From NCBI GenBank assembly GCA_020025955.1, contig JAHHRF010000006.1, forward strand, positions 1-60,534: a stretch of 60,534 nucleotides of DNA. The letters are read 5' to 3'. This document shows, one piece after another, positions 1 through 8,702 of this stretch. The first letter of the stretch is position 1, and every line of letters starts with the position of its first letter. This DNA comes from Sutterella sp. Its GTDB lineage: Bacteria > Pseudomonadota > Gammaproteobacteria > Burkholderiales > Burkholderiaceae_F. A model generated the notes under the pieces. That model had not been told where the DNA came from. It worked only from the letters and a program-made list of their open reading frames with translations, and did no database searches. The translations under genes were made by a program, and so were the position numbers.

Positions 1-83
1 TTGCACTAACTTTAACCCAAATTAACAAAAGAAAAAGTAAGGATTAGCAAGCAGGGCTCTTGGGCGTATTGCGGGGGAGGAAT

Positions 84-113
84 GAATAAAAAGACGCCCT
101 CACCGAAAGGGCA
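84..113 (-). terminator. Probable terminator of the flavoprotein/cytochrome operon
   Basis: Read on the minus strand, GCCCT and AGGGC pair around a TTCGGTG loop and are followed by a T-rich tail (TCTTTTTATT). It lies about 50 bases downstream of the tetraheme cytochrome stop. The stem is short, so this is a moderate call. Confidence 0.5.
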
Positions 114-160
114 AGGGCAAAAGGGCTGAAAGCATTCTTTAGGTTGGGGGGTTGCGTGGA

Positions 161-496
161 CTATGGCACCTTAAACGAAAACCGGGGATCGCCATTGGTG
201 TGACAACTCACACAGTAACTTTCACTTGGCTTATGTTCATGGTGGCAAAGCACACACTTAATGGGGCCCGCATGGCTTTGATGGGGGTTGGGCACTAAGC
301 CCTTCTTTTCAGAGCGTTGTGCCAAATCGTCGTACGAGTGACAGGTTTCACAAACACGGGCTTTCGGTTTTTTCGTGGGCGTCGCGACCTTGTGACAGGA
401 CTCACATTGGAGCCCTCGCGCTTGATGCTTGAGGTCAAACGCCTGAGCGTTGGTAAGTCCGATCAGTAACGCCAAAAGACAAAGAGAGCCTTTCAT
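161..496 (-). CDS. Periplasmic tetraheme cytochrome c
   Basis: A 111-residue protein with a Sec signal peptide (about residues 1-19, cleavage after NAQA) and four CxxCH heme motifs (CESCH, CETCH, CVLCH, CVSCH). Spacing and size fit the small tetraheme cytochromes that donate electrons to flavocytochrome-c-type reductases. It is the second gene of an operon, 72 bases downstream of the flavoprotein. The likely role, by family and context, is to pass electrons from a membrane quinol dehydrogenase to the soluble flavoprotein in the periplasm. The heme motifs are directly visible; the partner assignment is inference from gene order. Confidence 0.88.
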   Translation of the reverse strand: MKGSLCLLALLIGLTNAQAFDLKHQARGLQCESCHKVATPTKKPKARVCETCHSYDDLAQRSEKKGLVPNPHQSHAGPIKCVLCHHEHKPSESYCVSCHTNGDPRFSFKVP

Positions 497-522
497 ACAA
501 GTTGGGGTCCTTCGTTTTAAGG

Positions 523-547
523 GGGCACCCTCTTCAAGAAGGTGCCC
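523..547 (-). other. Hairpin between flavoprotein and cytochrome genes
   Basis: Seven-base arms GGGCACC and GGTGCCC flank an 11-base loop in the spacer between the two cistrons. There is no clean T-run. It could be a weak attenuator or an RNA-stability element that sets the flavoprotein-to-cytochrome ratio. Confidence 0.35.
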
Positions 548-568
548 ACGTCTACCAGCAGTTAGCCA

Positions 569-2149
569 TTACTTGGCACGAATCGCTTCAATGGCCTTTT
601 TCGCCCCAATGCGACCCGAGGTCATGGCAAAGGACGAGGCGGAGCCCTCCGCACGCAAGTCATAGGTGGAGTCATAGAGCCCACCGATGTCCTGACCAAT
701 CACGTAGAGGTTTTCAATGATGTCACCCTGCGGATTGGTGGCTTCGAAGTTAGGCGTCACCGTCACCCCACCTAAGGTTAAGAAGAAGGCACGGATCCCC
801 TTGAGAGCGTAGTACGGACCCTTCTGGGTATCAAAGGTGGCTAAGTGTTCCGGTTTACGACCAAATTCCGGGTCGTTTCCTGCCTTGGCGTAGGCATTCA
901 CCTTTTCGATGGTGTCCTTAAGGTTTTGAGGCGGTACCCCAATCTGAGCGGCCAAATCGTCTAACGTATCCGCCTTAAAGGCCCAGCCACGTTCTTTCCC
1001 GACTTCAAAGGCCTTGGGAAGCTCTTTCAAGGGCACACCCGCGAGCACAATGGCGTTGAAGGGAAGCAGCGCCCCTTGGTTCACCAACTGGTCATATTTC
1101 GCCTGGTCGATGATGTTGTACATCACCCCACCCGCACTCGTCATGGCGTTATAAACGTCCACAAAGACAGCGCCACGGGATTCATTGAAGAAACGCTTCC
1201 CGTCTTGGTTCACCCAGAGCCACGGCTGCGCTAAGGCACAACGCCCTTCTTTCAAGTAACGGTCACCCATGAATTGGCGAATCGGGGGCATATCAGGAAG
1301 ATAGGGAGCGTTACCCGCGACCGTCCCCATGCCCTTGACGCCAGCGCCTACTAACTGCGCCATACGAATACCGTCCCCGGTACGACCGTCCCCATTTTTG
1401 CCATCCGTCACAGGACCGCGGTACCAAATCGGTTCATGCATCCCCACGGCTGAGGAGTCCGGCACATACTGCGCCAACATTTCTTTGTTGGATTCAAACC
1501 CACCCGTTGCGATGATCGTCTTTTTCGCATGAATGATGACCTTTTCGCCATCCGCATCGACGGCTTCCACGCCGACCACCTTGCCCTTTTCTACTAAGAG
1601 CTTGCGAGCGGGCGTTTCCGTGAGAATGGTGCCGCCTTTAGCGCGAATGTCTTTCGCAAAGCGCTGAACGATCCCCGCTGCCCCACCCTTAAAGAGGTGC
1701 CAGCACATCAAGGATTCTTCCTTGGGGTACATCGTGCGAATTCGACGCATTTCCGCGCCCTTATCCATGACCCAGTCAATGGTGTCGCCCGAGTTTTCGA
1801 TTAAGACACGAAGGAGCGCAGGGTCAGCACGGTAGTGGTGAAACTGCATCGCCGCATCCATCACCTGCTGGACCGTCGTCGTAATCCCATGTTCTTTCTG
1901 GTAGCGTGAACCCACCCCTAAGGAGCCTTCTGGGAAATTGCCCGCGCCCCCTAAGGTCGGTTCTTTTTCAAGGATGATGGGCTTAACACCCATATCGACT
2001 GCAGTTTGACCAGCGGCCAGACCGGACAAGCCCCCACCAATAATCACCAAATCCGTGGTGAGGTATTGCGTGGCCAGGGCCGGGGCAGAAATAAAACTAC
2101 TCGCAAAGGTCGTCATCATCGCGGCGACTAACAAAGAACGTCGTTGCAT
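569..2149 (-). CDS. Secreted FAD-dependent fumarate reductase-like flavoprotein
   Basis: A protein of 526 residues from the ATG at 2149, chosen because a near-perfect ribosome site (AAGGAGG) lies just upstream and the next residues (MQRRSLLVAA...) form an export signal ending near APALA. The two arginines make Tat export plausible. A dinucleotide-binding GGGLSGLAAG motif at about residue 38 and the C-terminal GGVTV...YVIGQDIGGLYDSTYD region identify the FAD_binding_2 family of fumarate, urocanate and methacrylate reductases. It carries no heme domain; hemes come from the neighbouring tetraheme cytochrome. The substrate cannot be read from the sequence: fumarate, urocanate, an acrylate or a dietary enoate are all possible. 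A divergent LysR gene suggests induction by the substrate. Confidence 0.87.
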   Translation of the reverse strand: MQRRSLLVAAMMTTFASSFISAPALATQYLTTDLVIIGGGLSGLAAGQTAVDMGVKPIILEKEPTLGGAGNFPEGSLGVGSRYQKEHGITTTVQQVMDAAMQFHHYRADPALLRVLIENSGDTIDWVMDKGAEMRRIRTMYPKEESLMCWHLFKGGAAGIVQRFAKDIRAKGGTILTETPARKLLVEKGKVVGVEAVDADGEKVIIHAKKTIIATGGFESNKEMLAQYVPDSSAVGMHEPIWYRGPVTDGKNGDGRTGDGIRMAQLVGAGVKGMGTVAGNAPYLPDMPPIRQFMGDRYLKEGRCALAQPWLWVNQDGKRFFNESRGAVFVDVYNAMTSAGGVMYNIIDQAKYDQLVNQGALLPFNAIVLAGVPLKELPKAFEVGKERGWAFKADTLDDLAAQIGVPPQNLKDTIEKVNAYAKAGNDPEFGRKPEHLATFDTQKGPYYALKGIRAFFLTLGGVTVTPNFEATNPQGDIIENLYVIGQDIGGLYDSTYDLRAEGSASSFAMTSGRIGAKKAIEAIRAK

Positions 2150-2365
2150 AGGTCCTCCTTGTGACTTGACTCGACAACGAAAGTTATTCATTCGAGAAAA
2201 GGGCCAAAGCACCGTGGTCAGAGGCACTTCGCTTCCCTTTCCCGTCAGGGTTAGTCTCGAAGAAAAAAGGCTTGTCGGCGAGTGACAAAAACGCCATGAT
2301 AGGGTTGCAAAAACTGCACGACCCCTGAGCGATAACCTTTTCGAAGGCATTAAGGACCCGGTCTC

Positions 2366-3352
2366 ATGCGCAACTTTTCCTCTTTGTCAATCCAGAACTT
2401 GATGCTCTTAGAAGCCCTAGCCCAACGCGGGGTTTTGCATAAGGCGGGAGAAGCCATTAATTTGTCGCCGTCAGCCGCGTCGCGCATGCTCACCAAAATC
2501 CAGCAAATTTTGGGACAGCGCTGTTTTGTTTTAGCGGGGAGTCGATATGAGCCCACGGACTATTACCAAACGATTGCCCCGCATATTCGTGCTGCCTTAG
2601 CACGACTCGAGCAACTCGAAGCGCAAAACTTTGACCCAAGTCGTTGCAGTCGAACGTTTCGCATTAGTTCCATGATGGCGGAGATTTCCCACGTCATCGG
2701 TGGCGTACTTCCCTCCTTGTTAGCTCAAGCCCCCAATGCGAGGGTGGACCTCAAAAAGATGGATAACGAATTCGCTGCCGTGCTCAATGGCGACGTGGAC
2801 TTTGCCGTGGTAACCGCCGTGGACTTACCGCCCGACGTGCACATGCTCAAACTCTATCCCCTGGATCGCGTGGTCTTGTTGCGTCAGGGCCATCCCCTAC
2901 TCGCTCACTCTGAGCCCATCACGATGGCGACGTTGCGAACATGTGATCGGGTCTCCATTCGAACGGGACGCAGTCAATCGTGGACAAGCCCCGACCAAAG
3001 CCTCTTTACCAATGAACGGTTTTTAGGGAAAACACGTTTCTCTACCTCACGCTTTAATACGGCGTGGGAAGCCATGGAAAAAACCGACTTAATTGCTGTC
3101 TGCGGGTGGCGTGCCGCGGAGATTGCTATGCGAAGCCACGCCCTCACGGCGATACCCTTGCCTTTGGATGCCAATGAGCCCCTCTACTGGAATGGACTCA
3201 TTTGGGGACCGTGCCGCCATCATGATGAAGCGTGCCGTTGGGTACGAGGACTTTTTGCCCAATGGGCGAAAGCGGAAGAAGCACGCGTGCGCGCCTTGTT
3301 TGAGACGGGGCGTTGGATCCCACGACGCGTGCCTGAAAAGGTCTCTCTTTAA
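2366..3352 (+). CDS. LysR-type transcriptional regulator
   Basis: A 328-residue protein with an N-terminal winged helix-turn-helix (about residues 8-66; LSPSAASRMLTKIQQILGQRCF) and a C-terminal periplasmic-binding-like effector domain from about residue 95. It is divergent from the flavoprotein gene across a 216-base spacer, the usual LysR arrangement for controlling the neighbour. AAGGA lies 13 bases before the ATG. The most likely job is sensing the substrate of the adjacent reductase; the ligand is unknown. Confidence 0.88.
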   Translation: MRNFSSLSIQNLMLLEALAQRGVLHKAGEAINLSPSAASRMLTKIQQILGQRCFVLAGSRYEPTDYYQTIAPHIRAALARLEQLEAQNFDPSRCSRTFRISSMMAEISHVIGGVLPSLLAQAPNARVDLKKMDNEFAAVLNGDVDFAVVTAVDLPPDVHMLKLYPLDRVVLLRQGHPLLAHSEPITMATLRTCDRVSIRTGRSQSWTSPDQSLFTNERFLGKTRFSTSRFNTAWEAMEKTDLIAVCGWRAAEIAMRSHALTAIPLPLDANEPLYWNGLIWGPCRHHDEACRWVRGLFAQWAKAEEARVRALFETGRWIPRRVPEKVSL

Positions 3353-3358
3353 ATGCAT

Positions 3359-3394
3359 AACGCCCTCGATGATCACGACGTCATCGAGGGCGTT
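3359..3394. terminator. Bidirectional terminator-like hairpin
   Basis: A perfect 14-bp inverted repeat (arms 3359-3372 and 3381-3394) with an 8-base loop sits between the converging LysR and first YadA-like gene. Neither side has a long T-run, so it may act weakly in both directions. Confidence 0.6.
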
Positions 3395-3459
3395 AGGGAG
3401 TCGTTAATCCGTTAGCGTTAACGGTAACCGCGTTAACGACCCCCGTGTCGAGGCTGCGG

Positions 3460-4737
3460 TTATGGGGCGGGCTTGGCTTCGAGTTTAGCCAAACGCTCGT
3501 CAAGCGCTTTTAGCGTGGCTTTGAGCGCCGCGTTTTCTTTCTTCAATTCGCGAATCTCACGGGCTTGCGCCTGAAGGCGTCGGGTTTGTTTGTCGTCAAG
3601 AGCGCGTTGCGCGACGAACTGGGCTTTAACGTCCGCTTTGTGTTCGTCCAAGTCTTCCTTCACGTGACGCAGATTAATCGTGATCTGATGAGCGACTTCG
3701 GAAGAGGCAAAGTCCTTAAAGGTGGAGGCGTACTCATTCTTTTGTGCGCCGAGGCGATAAGACGCTCCGAGATTCAACATCTTGTCGCCCCCCGGGGAGA
3801 CAGCGAGCCCCGCCGACACCATAGAACGGTGGTCATGGCGATAGTAGAGCCCCGCGGCTAAGCCGTGCCCATTACGGTAGTTACCGTAGGCCGCCGACAC
3901 GGAGAAGCGATGACGCTCGTCATACTCCATGGGATGGAGCCCCGCTAAGGCCGCGGCCATCGCACCCATGCGGTTAATACGGTTCCAGTCGACATTCATG
4001 TTTTTGAGGGCGTCGTAGAGCTGACCCCCATTAATCGCATCTTTGGAGCCGTGTGCAATGAGGCCATCGGCAACGTTTACCACCTTTTGGCTCCCTGCGT
4101 TGAGGCCCGTCGGGGTGATGTAATTGATATCGCGGAAGTGCACGCCGTTAATGTCAATGCGGGTGGCGTTATTGATCCCGGCCCCTTCTAAGATATGACG
4201 TTTCTCGCTATGACGCGCAACATCGAACCGCTTGAAGTCACCGTTAGCGAAATGGACCATCTCCTCCGTGCCAGGAATGATCTCTTTCTTAATGTATTCC
4301 CTCGTGTGGAGGCGTGACTCCGGCACAAAGACAAACCCCTTCGTTGCGTTAGGAATGATGAGATCTAACTCATCCTTGTTGAATTTCCCCGCCCACCCTT
4401 GAATATCTGTATGAGCAGGGATATCGGCAGCCTCAGCCCCGTGATTGAAATCAAGCTCACCGTTGCTCCCCACCATCCCGGGTGCGTTATGAATCTCACC
4501 CAACTCAGTGCCGGCGGCCCACTGGTCTTCGTGGATGGAATCTGTGATTTCTTCCTTGTAGACCTTGCGTACGCTTTCGTCGAGTTTAGCGTAAGGCTTC
4601 CAAGAGATAGCTTCACTGGCATACGCGACGTCTTTATGGATGTTCAATGCGATGTTAGAGGCTAACGCCGACGAACAAAGACTACTTAAAACAATGACCC
4701 CCAACAATGAAGAGGGAGAGAAAGCAAACTCACGCAT
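3460..4737 (-). CDS. YadA-like surface protein with post-anchor coiled coil (paralogue 1)
   Basis: A 425-residue protein with a Sec signal peptide (cleavage near SSALA, residue 26). Residues about 27-190 are unique to this copy. Then come a neck/stalk-like segment (VVNVADGLIAHGSKDAINGGQLY, about 215-240) and a YadA-type beta-strand anchor (MGAMAAALAGLHP... to LGASYRLG, about 257-330). About 95 residues of charged, heptad-like helix follow, ending in LEAKPAP. Canonical YadA proteins end at the barrel with an aromatic residue; this one does not. The C-terminal half is nearly identical to the proteins at 5445-6755 and 7404-8702. The likely role is a trimeric outer-membrane adhesin or an envelope linker. 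The tail would face the periplasm if the anchor inserts normally. Confidence 0.75.
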   Translation of the reverse strand: MREFAFSPSSLLGVIVLSSLCSSALASNIALNIHKDVAYASEAISWKPYAKLDESVRKVYKEEITDSIHEDQWAAGTELGEIHNAPGMVGSNGELDFNHGAEAADIPAHTDIQGWAGKFNKDELDLIIPNATKGFVFVPESRLHTREYIKKEIIPGTEEMVHFANGDFKRFDVARHSEKRHILEGAGINNATRIDINGVHFRDINYITPTGLNAGSQKVVNVADGLIAHGSKDAINGGQLYDALKNMNVDWNRINRMGAMAAALAGLHPMEYDERHRFSVSAAYGNYRNGHGLAAGLYYRHDHRSMVSAGLAVSPGGDKMLNLGASYRLGAQKNEYASTFKDFASSEVAHQITINLRHVKEDLDEHKADVKAQFVAQRALDDKQTRRLQAQAREIRELKKENAALKATLKALDERLAKLEAKPAP

Positions 4738-5444
4738 GATTTCAACCCTTTTAGATTGCGGTTAAACCTAAAAACGGTGTCAACAAGACAACCTCGACAA
4801 TTCAAGGTTCAAATAATTGGGGAGAGCAATCAAGAGAGAGAACCCCAGACCGCACCGTTATACAACGCCATTCCTTCATAAAGTGGTCATTAGCCTTAAG
4901 TCCGGCACACTCAAGCCCTCTAGCCCTACCCGATTTTAAAACCGAGAAACCCCGTGAAATGACGCAGAGTCTTTGACACGATTGCGCTGTTCTTTTGCTG
5001 CGATAGGCGGGCTTTACGTGACGAAGCTCCCAATCAAAAACAAGGCGAAATTTGCACAATATCGGAAACCCTACCCGATTTATTAGACGTGTGAAATGTA
5101 GCCAAACGACAACAGCCCCTAGGGTTTAGACAAATTAAACCGTCGTTCTAGGGGACTTACTCAAGACAAAAAACCCATCAATCACGGCAGAGTAAATAGG
5201 CGTTAAATCTCTCCAGCAGAGGACGCTAAAAGCCATTGACCTCAATGAAAAGGAGAGCGCTTTTTTAACCCAACGCGCTCCCGCCTTAACGCTCAACCAG
5301 CGTCTCGTACTCGATAAAGGTCAGCTTCCGGCTGTTTAGAAAACCAGTCAGAGGAAACGCACCCCCGCCCCAATCCACCACACAAAAGAAAAACCCCAGG
5401 GGGCTCGCGCCCACCTGAGGTTCGTAGAGAGGATTGTTGTACCC
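4738..5444. other. Intergenic spacer with conserved upstream element
   Basis: No supportable gene is seen in these 707 bases. The segment 4781-4818 (minus-strand core GAATTGTCGAGGTTG) is conserved with 6798-6835 upstream of the second paralogue, and similarity extends some 40 bases further out. A minus-strand TTGACA occurs within the conserved block at about 4779-4784. A nested inverted repeat (CCCCTAG 5116-5122 / CTAGGGG 5148-5154, inside it GGTTTA/TAAACC) has no T-run. The end carries the terminator of the next gene. Confidence 0.5.
5384..5420 (-). terminator. Terminator of YadA-like paralogue 2
   Basis: On the minus strand a GC-rich hairpin (CCTCAGG...CCTGGGG with inner GGGC/GCCC and a GCGA loop) is followed by TTTTTCTTTT. 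It lies 25 bases past the stop codon. Confidence 0.85.
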
Positions 5445-6755
5445 TTACTTCTTTAAGAGAGCTTCCACTTGCGCTAAGCGCGCTTCAAGCGCTTGGGTTT
5501 GTGAGGTCATCTTTTCGCGATAGGACGTAAAGGCTTGGACTTCTTTAGCCAATTGCGCCTTCAGTTCCCGAATCTCACGGGCTTGCGCCTGAAGGCGTCG
5601 GGTTTGTTGGTCGTCAAGGGCGCGCTGTTGAACGAACCAGGCTTTAACGTCAGCTTTGTGTTCGTCCAAGTCTTCTTTCACGTGACGAAGATTAATCGTG
5701 ATCTGGTGGGCGACTTCAGACGAGGCAAAGTCCTTAAAGGTGGACGCATACTCATTCTTTTGTGCGCCAAGTCGGTAAGAGGCACCGAGGTTCAGCATCT
5801 TGTCGCCCCCCGGGGAGACGGCAAGCCCAGCCGAGACCATCATTCGGTGATCAGGACGATAGTAAAGCCCCGCAGCTAACCCATGACCGTTCTTGTAATT
5901 CCCGTAGGCGGCAGAGACGGAGAAGCGATGGCGCTCGTCATACTCCATGGGATGGAGCCCCGCTAAGGCCGCGGCCATCGCCCCCATGCGGTTAATACGG
6001 TTCCAATTCACATTACCGGCTTTGAGCTTTTGGAGTTCGTCATAGAGCTGACCGCCGTTAATCGCATCTTTCGAGCCATGCGCAATCAAGCCGTCTTCAA
6101 CGTTCACGACCTTTTGGCTCCCAGCGTTGAGACCCGTCGGGGTGATGTAGTTGATATCGCGGAAGTGCACGCCGTTAATATCAATGCGGGTAGCGTTATT
6201 GAGCCCTGCGCCAGCCAACGACTTTTTGACGACCGACTCCGTCGTCACATCAATCCCCGTGAAGTCCCCATTGGAGAAATGCTCAAGAACTTCGGTGTCA
6301 GGAATGATCTTTTTCGTCGTAACCGTCTCTTCTTGCATTCGGGTTTCTGGCAGAAACACGAAGCTCTTGGTGGCGTTGGGAATGATAAGTTCGAAGTTGT
6401 CGTTATTTAACTTCCCCGTCCAAGCATCCATCGCCCCTCGCTTCGGGATCTCGGCCGCTTTCTCCCCCTCACTCTCATCGATGTCACCATTCACGTTATC
6501 CATCCCAACCGTACTGACATCCACCCCTTCAAAAAAGCGATCTTTGTATTCATGGAATCGACGAATCGGTTGCACGTCTTCTTTGAAGACTTTAACGATC
6601 CCATCATCCACTTTTAAATAAGGAATGCGGGGCGGATCATAAAAAAGGTCGTGGCGATTGTAGACCCCGAAGTTAGAAGCCATCGCTGGCACCCCCAACG
6701 TGGCGACTACAACGCCTGTGAAAAGACAATGACGAGAGCGGGCAAACGGACGCAT
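5445..6755 (-). CDS. YadA-like surface protein with post-anchor coiled coil (paralogue 2)
   Basis: A protein of 436 residues from the ATG at 6755; an in-frame TTG six bases upstream is less likely because AGAGG is spaced for the ATG. The signal peptide ends near PAMA. The unique N-terminal region differs from its neighbours but keeps short shared phrases (KVDDGIVKVFKEDV; ELIIPNATKSFVFLPETR). From about residue 195 it matches paralogue 1 almost residue for residue through the neck, anchor and EVAHQITINLRHVKEDLDEHK helix, then diverges in the last 40 coiled-coil residues. It has its own terminator, so it is probably monocistronic. Function is inferred as adhesin or envelope structural protein. 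Confidence 0.75.
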   Translation of the reverse strand: MRPFARSRHCLFTGVVVATLGVPAMASNFGVYNRHDLFYDPPRIPYLKVDDGIVKVFKEDVQPIRRFHEYKDRFFEGVDVSTVGMDNVNGDIDESEGEKAAEIPKRGAMDAWTGKLNNDNFELIIPNATKSFVFLPETRMQEETVTTKKIIPDTEVLEHFSNGDFTGIDVTTESVVKKSLAGAGLNNATRIDINGVHFRDINYITPTGLNAGSQKVVNVEDGLIAHGSKDAINGGQLYDELQKLKAGNVNWNRINRMGAMAAALAGLHPMEYDERHRFSVSAAYGNYKNGHGLAAGLYYRPDHRMMVSAGLAVSPGGDKMLNLGASYRLGAQKNEYASTFKDFASSEVAHQITINLRHVKEDLDEHKADVKAWFVQQRALDDQQTRRLQAQAREIRELKAQLAKEVQAFTSYREKMTSQTQALEARLAQVEALLKK

Positions 6756-7403
6756 TCTCAAAACCTCTTTAGAGCACGACTAGTCCTTAGACGTCGCCAA
6801 CAAGGCAACCTCGACAATTCCAGAGTCAAATAACTAGGCGGCTACATCAAGAGTGAGAATCCCGACCCGGCGAAACGCACAACAGAACCCCTTCACGCCG
6901 TGCTAGCGCGAACGAAAAAGAAGGAATGAGAGGTCCGCTCGTCTGAAATGGTGATGGGTCACGGCACGTACAAAGTTTGTGACCGTGTTACGTTGTGTCC
7001 CCAAGCTTCAAGCGCGACTATTCGGCGACTGGAGTGAGCCTTCTCTGCAACAGAAAGCCGTCACCCTATCGAATTCACCTACCCGTTTTTCTAGACAGAT
7101 TCCACGTCCCCAAAAGGCAACAGGATCCCATGCCAAGAACGCCAAAGAAGCAAAGCTGAGTGGACATCCAATTCAAAGAAAACGGTCTCGGCTAATCAGC
7201 CCCCTTCTCTAAGAGCGCGATTGCCTGACACTGAAAAGAAGAACCAGAGTTTGCTGTTGGCGTCTCTCTGCCTTCTTGGGGGCAACACCCAAGGACACCG
7301 GGAGACGAGGAAACGTTCAAAAAGCCGTCATAGACCGACAACAAACGAAAAACCCCAGCAGTGCTGTGGCACCACTGGGGTCTGAAAGGGCGAGACGCTT
7401 GGA
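6756..7403. other. Intergenic spacer, no gene seen
   Basis: Holds the upstream region of paralogue 2, with the conserved element at 6798-6835 and adjoining similarity to the region above paralogue 1 out to about 6880, and at its low-complexity end the terminator of paralogue 3. Short open frames here lack ribosome sites and recognisable sequence. Confidence 0.5.
7347..7380 (-). terminator. Terminator of YadA-like paralogue 3
   Basis: Minus-strand arms CCCCAGTGGTGC and GCACTGCTGGGG (one mismatch) with a 4-base loop are followed by TTTTTC. It starts 23 bases after the stop codon. Confidence 0.88.
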
Positions 7404-8702
7404 TTAGGGCTTCAAGCGCGCTTCTAATTCGGCAAAGCGGGCTTCAAAGGCCTTGTTGGTGGCTTCTTGAGCGGTCAGCTTCGCCTTTAAGCGAGCAATC
7501 TCACGGGCTTGTGCTTGGAGACGCTGACGCTGCTTTTCGATGAGCGCTTGCTGGCTCGTCAACTTCGCCTTGGTATCGACCTTATGATCGTCCAAGTCTT
7601 CCTTCACGTGGCGGAGGTTCACCGTGAGCTGGTGAGCGACTTCCGAAGAGGCAAAGTCCTTAAAGGTGGACGCATACTCATTCTTTTGTGCGCCCAAACG
7701 GTAGGAGGCACCGAGGTTCAACATCTTATCGCCCCCCGGGGAGACGGCAAGCCCAGCCGAAACCATCATACGGTGGTCAGGACGGTAGAAGAGCCCAGCC
7801 GCTAACCCATGACCACTGCGGTAGTTACCGTAAGCCGCGGCCGCGGAGAAGCGATGACGCTCGTCATACTCCATGGGGTGGAGCCCCGCTAAAGCAGCAG
7901 CCATCGCGCCCATGCGATGAATACGCTTCCAATCCACGTCACCGGCTTTGATCTTTTGGAGTTCGTCATAGAGCTGGCCCCCATTGATGGCATCTTTCGA
8001 GCCATGCGCAATGAGGCCGTCCTCGACATTTACGACCTTTTGGCTACCGGCGTTGAGGCCCGTCTGGGTGATGTAGTTGATATCGCGGAAATGCACGCCG
8101 TTAATATCAATACGGGTAGCATTATTGAGCCCCGCCCCCACCATGGAGCGCGTTTTAGTCGTTTGCGACGCCGCCTTAACGAGGTTCACGGTCGTCCCCG
8201 ACGGATCGGTAAACGTCGTTTCAGAATTGGGCACGAGCTTACGTGTGGTGACACGATCCGAACGGTAAGAGGTTTCTGGCAAGAAGACAAAGCTCGGCGC
8301 GGGGGTGGGTACTAAGAGCTCAGGCTCGCCCGTTTTATCGGACTTCGCCAACACGTAATGGGCCTGGGAGTCGATCGGTTGATCCAAGATCTCGGGCAAG
8401 ATCTCCTCCATCGTATACGTGATGTCCCCGTTACGCGACACCCCACCTTGTACGTGATAGTCAACACCGGGGGTAAAACGATCCTTCATCACTTCAGTAA
8501 CGTTAACGGGCCCGACGTCTTCGAGGAAAACACGTCGAACGGACTCATCCACTTTCAATGCACGGTCAAATTGGGCCGTCGCGTCATATTCAACGCCATC
8601 AATCACCTTCTTCGTCGTGAGGGCATGACTCAAGGGGGCGAACATCGCAAAAAGAACGCCCGTCAACAAAATAGATTGGGTAGGGGTAAAACGCTTCATC
8701 AT
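7404..8702 (-). CDS. YadA-like surface protein with post-anchor coiled coil (paralogue 3)
   Basis: A protein of 432 residues from the ATG at 8702 (a second ATG follows at once). An in-frame TTG at 8732 is rejected because it would put non-hydrophobic residues before the signal peptide (MKRFTPTQSILLTGVLFAMF...SHA). It has the same plan as the two downstream copies: variable region about 30-190, neck (NVEDGLIAHGSKDAINGGQLY), anchor, then about 95 residues of coiled coil. Its N-terminal region is the most divergent of the three and the sequence upstream lacks the element shared by copies 1 and 2. A tandem array with variable tips and constant bases suggests diversification by recombination. Confidence 0.73.
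   Translation of the reverse strand: MMKRFTPTQSILLTGVLFAMFAPLSHALTTKKVIDGVEYDATAQFDRALKVDESVRRVFLEDVGPVNVTEVMKDRFTPGVDYHVQGGVSRNGDITYTMEEILPEILDQPIDSQAHYVLAKSDKTGEPELLVPTPAPSFVFLPETSYRSDRVTTRKLVPNSETTFTDPSGTTVNLVKAASQTTKTRSMVGAGLNNATRIDINGVHFRDINYITQTGLNAGSQKVVNVEDGLIAHGSKDAINGGQLYDELQKIKAGDVDWKRIHRMGAMAAALAGLHPMEYDERHRFSAAAAYGNYRSGHGLAAGLFYRPDHRMMVSAGLAVSPGGDKMLNLGASYRLGAQKNEYASTFKDFASSEVAHQLTVNLRHVKEDLDDHKVDTKAKLTSQQALIEKQRQRLQAQAREIARLKAKLTAQEATNKAFEARFAELEARLKP

Noticed and set aside
569..2350. Longer start of the flavoprotein at 2350
   Set aside because: It adds 67 residues without similarity ahead of an obvious export signal and spans the LysR/flavoprotein promoter region. The ATG at 2149 has a near-perfect ribosome site.
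5116..5154. Nested inverted repeat in the spacer between YadA-like copies 1 and 2 as a terminator
   Set aside because: No T-run on either side and no gene close enough to need it. Kept only as part of the CTAG-centred palindrome observation.
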